The translations under genes and the position numbers were made by a program. A DNA stretch of 64,000 nucleotides from Clostridia bacterium (GTDB lineage Bacteria; Bacillota; Clostridia; Peptostreptococcales; Anaerovoracaceae), in the NCBI GenBank assembly GCA_900754795.1, contig CAAEEA010000061.1, forward strand, positions 4,549 through 68,548, in the 5' to 3' direction. Positions 63,918 through 64,000 of this stretch are shown here, piece after piece; the first letter of the stretch is position 1; each line of letters opens with the position of its first letter. Under the pieces are notes generated by a model. That model did not search any database. It saw only the letters and a program-made list of their open reading frames with translations, and was not told the origin of the DNA.

Positions 63918-64000
63918 GCCGGCGTGATGGAATTGGCAGACGTGCGGGACTCAAAATCCCGTGGTGGCAACACCGTATGGGTTCGACCCCCATCGCCGGC
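63918..64000 (+). tRNA. tRNA-Leu (anticodon CAA), 3' end at the window edge
   Basis: Acceptor strands gccggcg and cgccggc pair perfectly at both ends. The anticodon stem cggga/tcccg encloses CTCAAAA, giving anticodon CAA (reads UUG). A long class II variable arm (tggtggcaacacc) and the T-loop GTTCGACCC confirm leucine identity. The discriminator base and any CCA lie beyond the window. Confidence 0.96.

Noticed and set aside
1..64000. Mobile elements, prophage or CRISPR arrays
   Set aside because: No transposase, integrase, Cas or phage structural protein and no regularly spaced repeat was seen.

Overview
The window reads as a chromosomal segment of a low-to-mid GC Gram-positive anaerobe, most likely a member of the class Clostridia (Bacillota). 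The evidence is a SigA-type sigma factor after dnaG, TrmK, a class A RNase P RNA, sigma-54 (RpoN), a DNA polymerase I without proofreading residues, a membrane pyrophosphatase, a clostridial-type crotonase, a 1440-residue fused 2-hydroxyacyl-CoA dehydratase activase, strong AGGAGG-type ribosome binding sites and SigA-like promoters. No insertion sequence, prophage or CRISPR array was seen. The family is not determined.

Layout. 1-2.1 kb: end of a D-aminoacylase gene and a class A beta-lactamase-like hydrolase. 2.1-5.1 kb (minus): hom, a SEC-C protein, a Bax-inhibitor-1 protein and an Asp/Glu racemase, probably one operon. 5.2-12.6 kb: trmL, rpoN, gap-pgk-tpiA, secG and a K+-dependent-type membrane pyrophosphatase. 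12.7-19.8 kb: HxlR regulator diverging from a LysE exporter, crt, a DUF975 membrane protein, a frameshifted P-loop ATPase gene, a MurE-like ligase and a MATE exporter. 19.9-28.1 kb: ftsH, the minus operon pepF-nadK-rluD, murI, small unknown genes and an MBL-fold hydrolase. 28.1-29.2 kb: a Cys-rich protein with an internal duplication. 29.3-37.5 kb: a long housekeeping run (M16 peptidase, dut, dgt, dnaG, rpoD, trmK, nif3) ending in a tiny membrane ORF and rnpB. 37.5-47.2 kb: lipoprotein, prfC, MATE, a Cys-cluster protein with an apparently leaderless mRNA, the fused activase/dehydratase and yebC.

The most distinctive region is 47.2-57.9 kb. A structured, apparently non-coding leader of about 300 nt, with its own -10 box, lies before a second promoter, a 19-bp inverted repeat and a terminator-like hairpin. 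These precede a nickel/peptide-type ABC importer (binding lipoprotein, fused double ATPase, two permeases), then larE-larB-larC for synthesis of the nickel-pincer nucleotide cofactor, then a formate/nitrite-family channel and an OPT-family transporter. The importer probably supplies nickel to LarC. No larA is present in the window. polA-coaE and an orphan membrane-anchored solute-binding protein follow without a visible terminator. The window ends with a PLP-dependent dehydratase (minus) and a tRNA-Leu(CAA).

Three genes carry lesions: a -1-type frame change at a homopolymer in the P-loop ATPase and in the first ABC permease, and an in-frame TAG in the FNT channel. A MATE gene has a similar A-run ambiguity at its start. 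These may be assembly errors, true decay or recoding; the sequence alone cannot decide.
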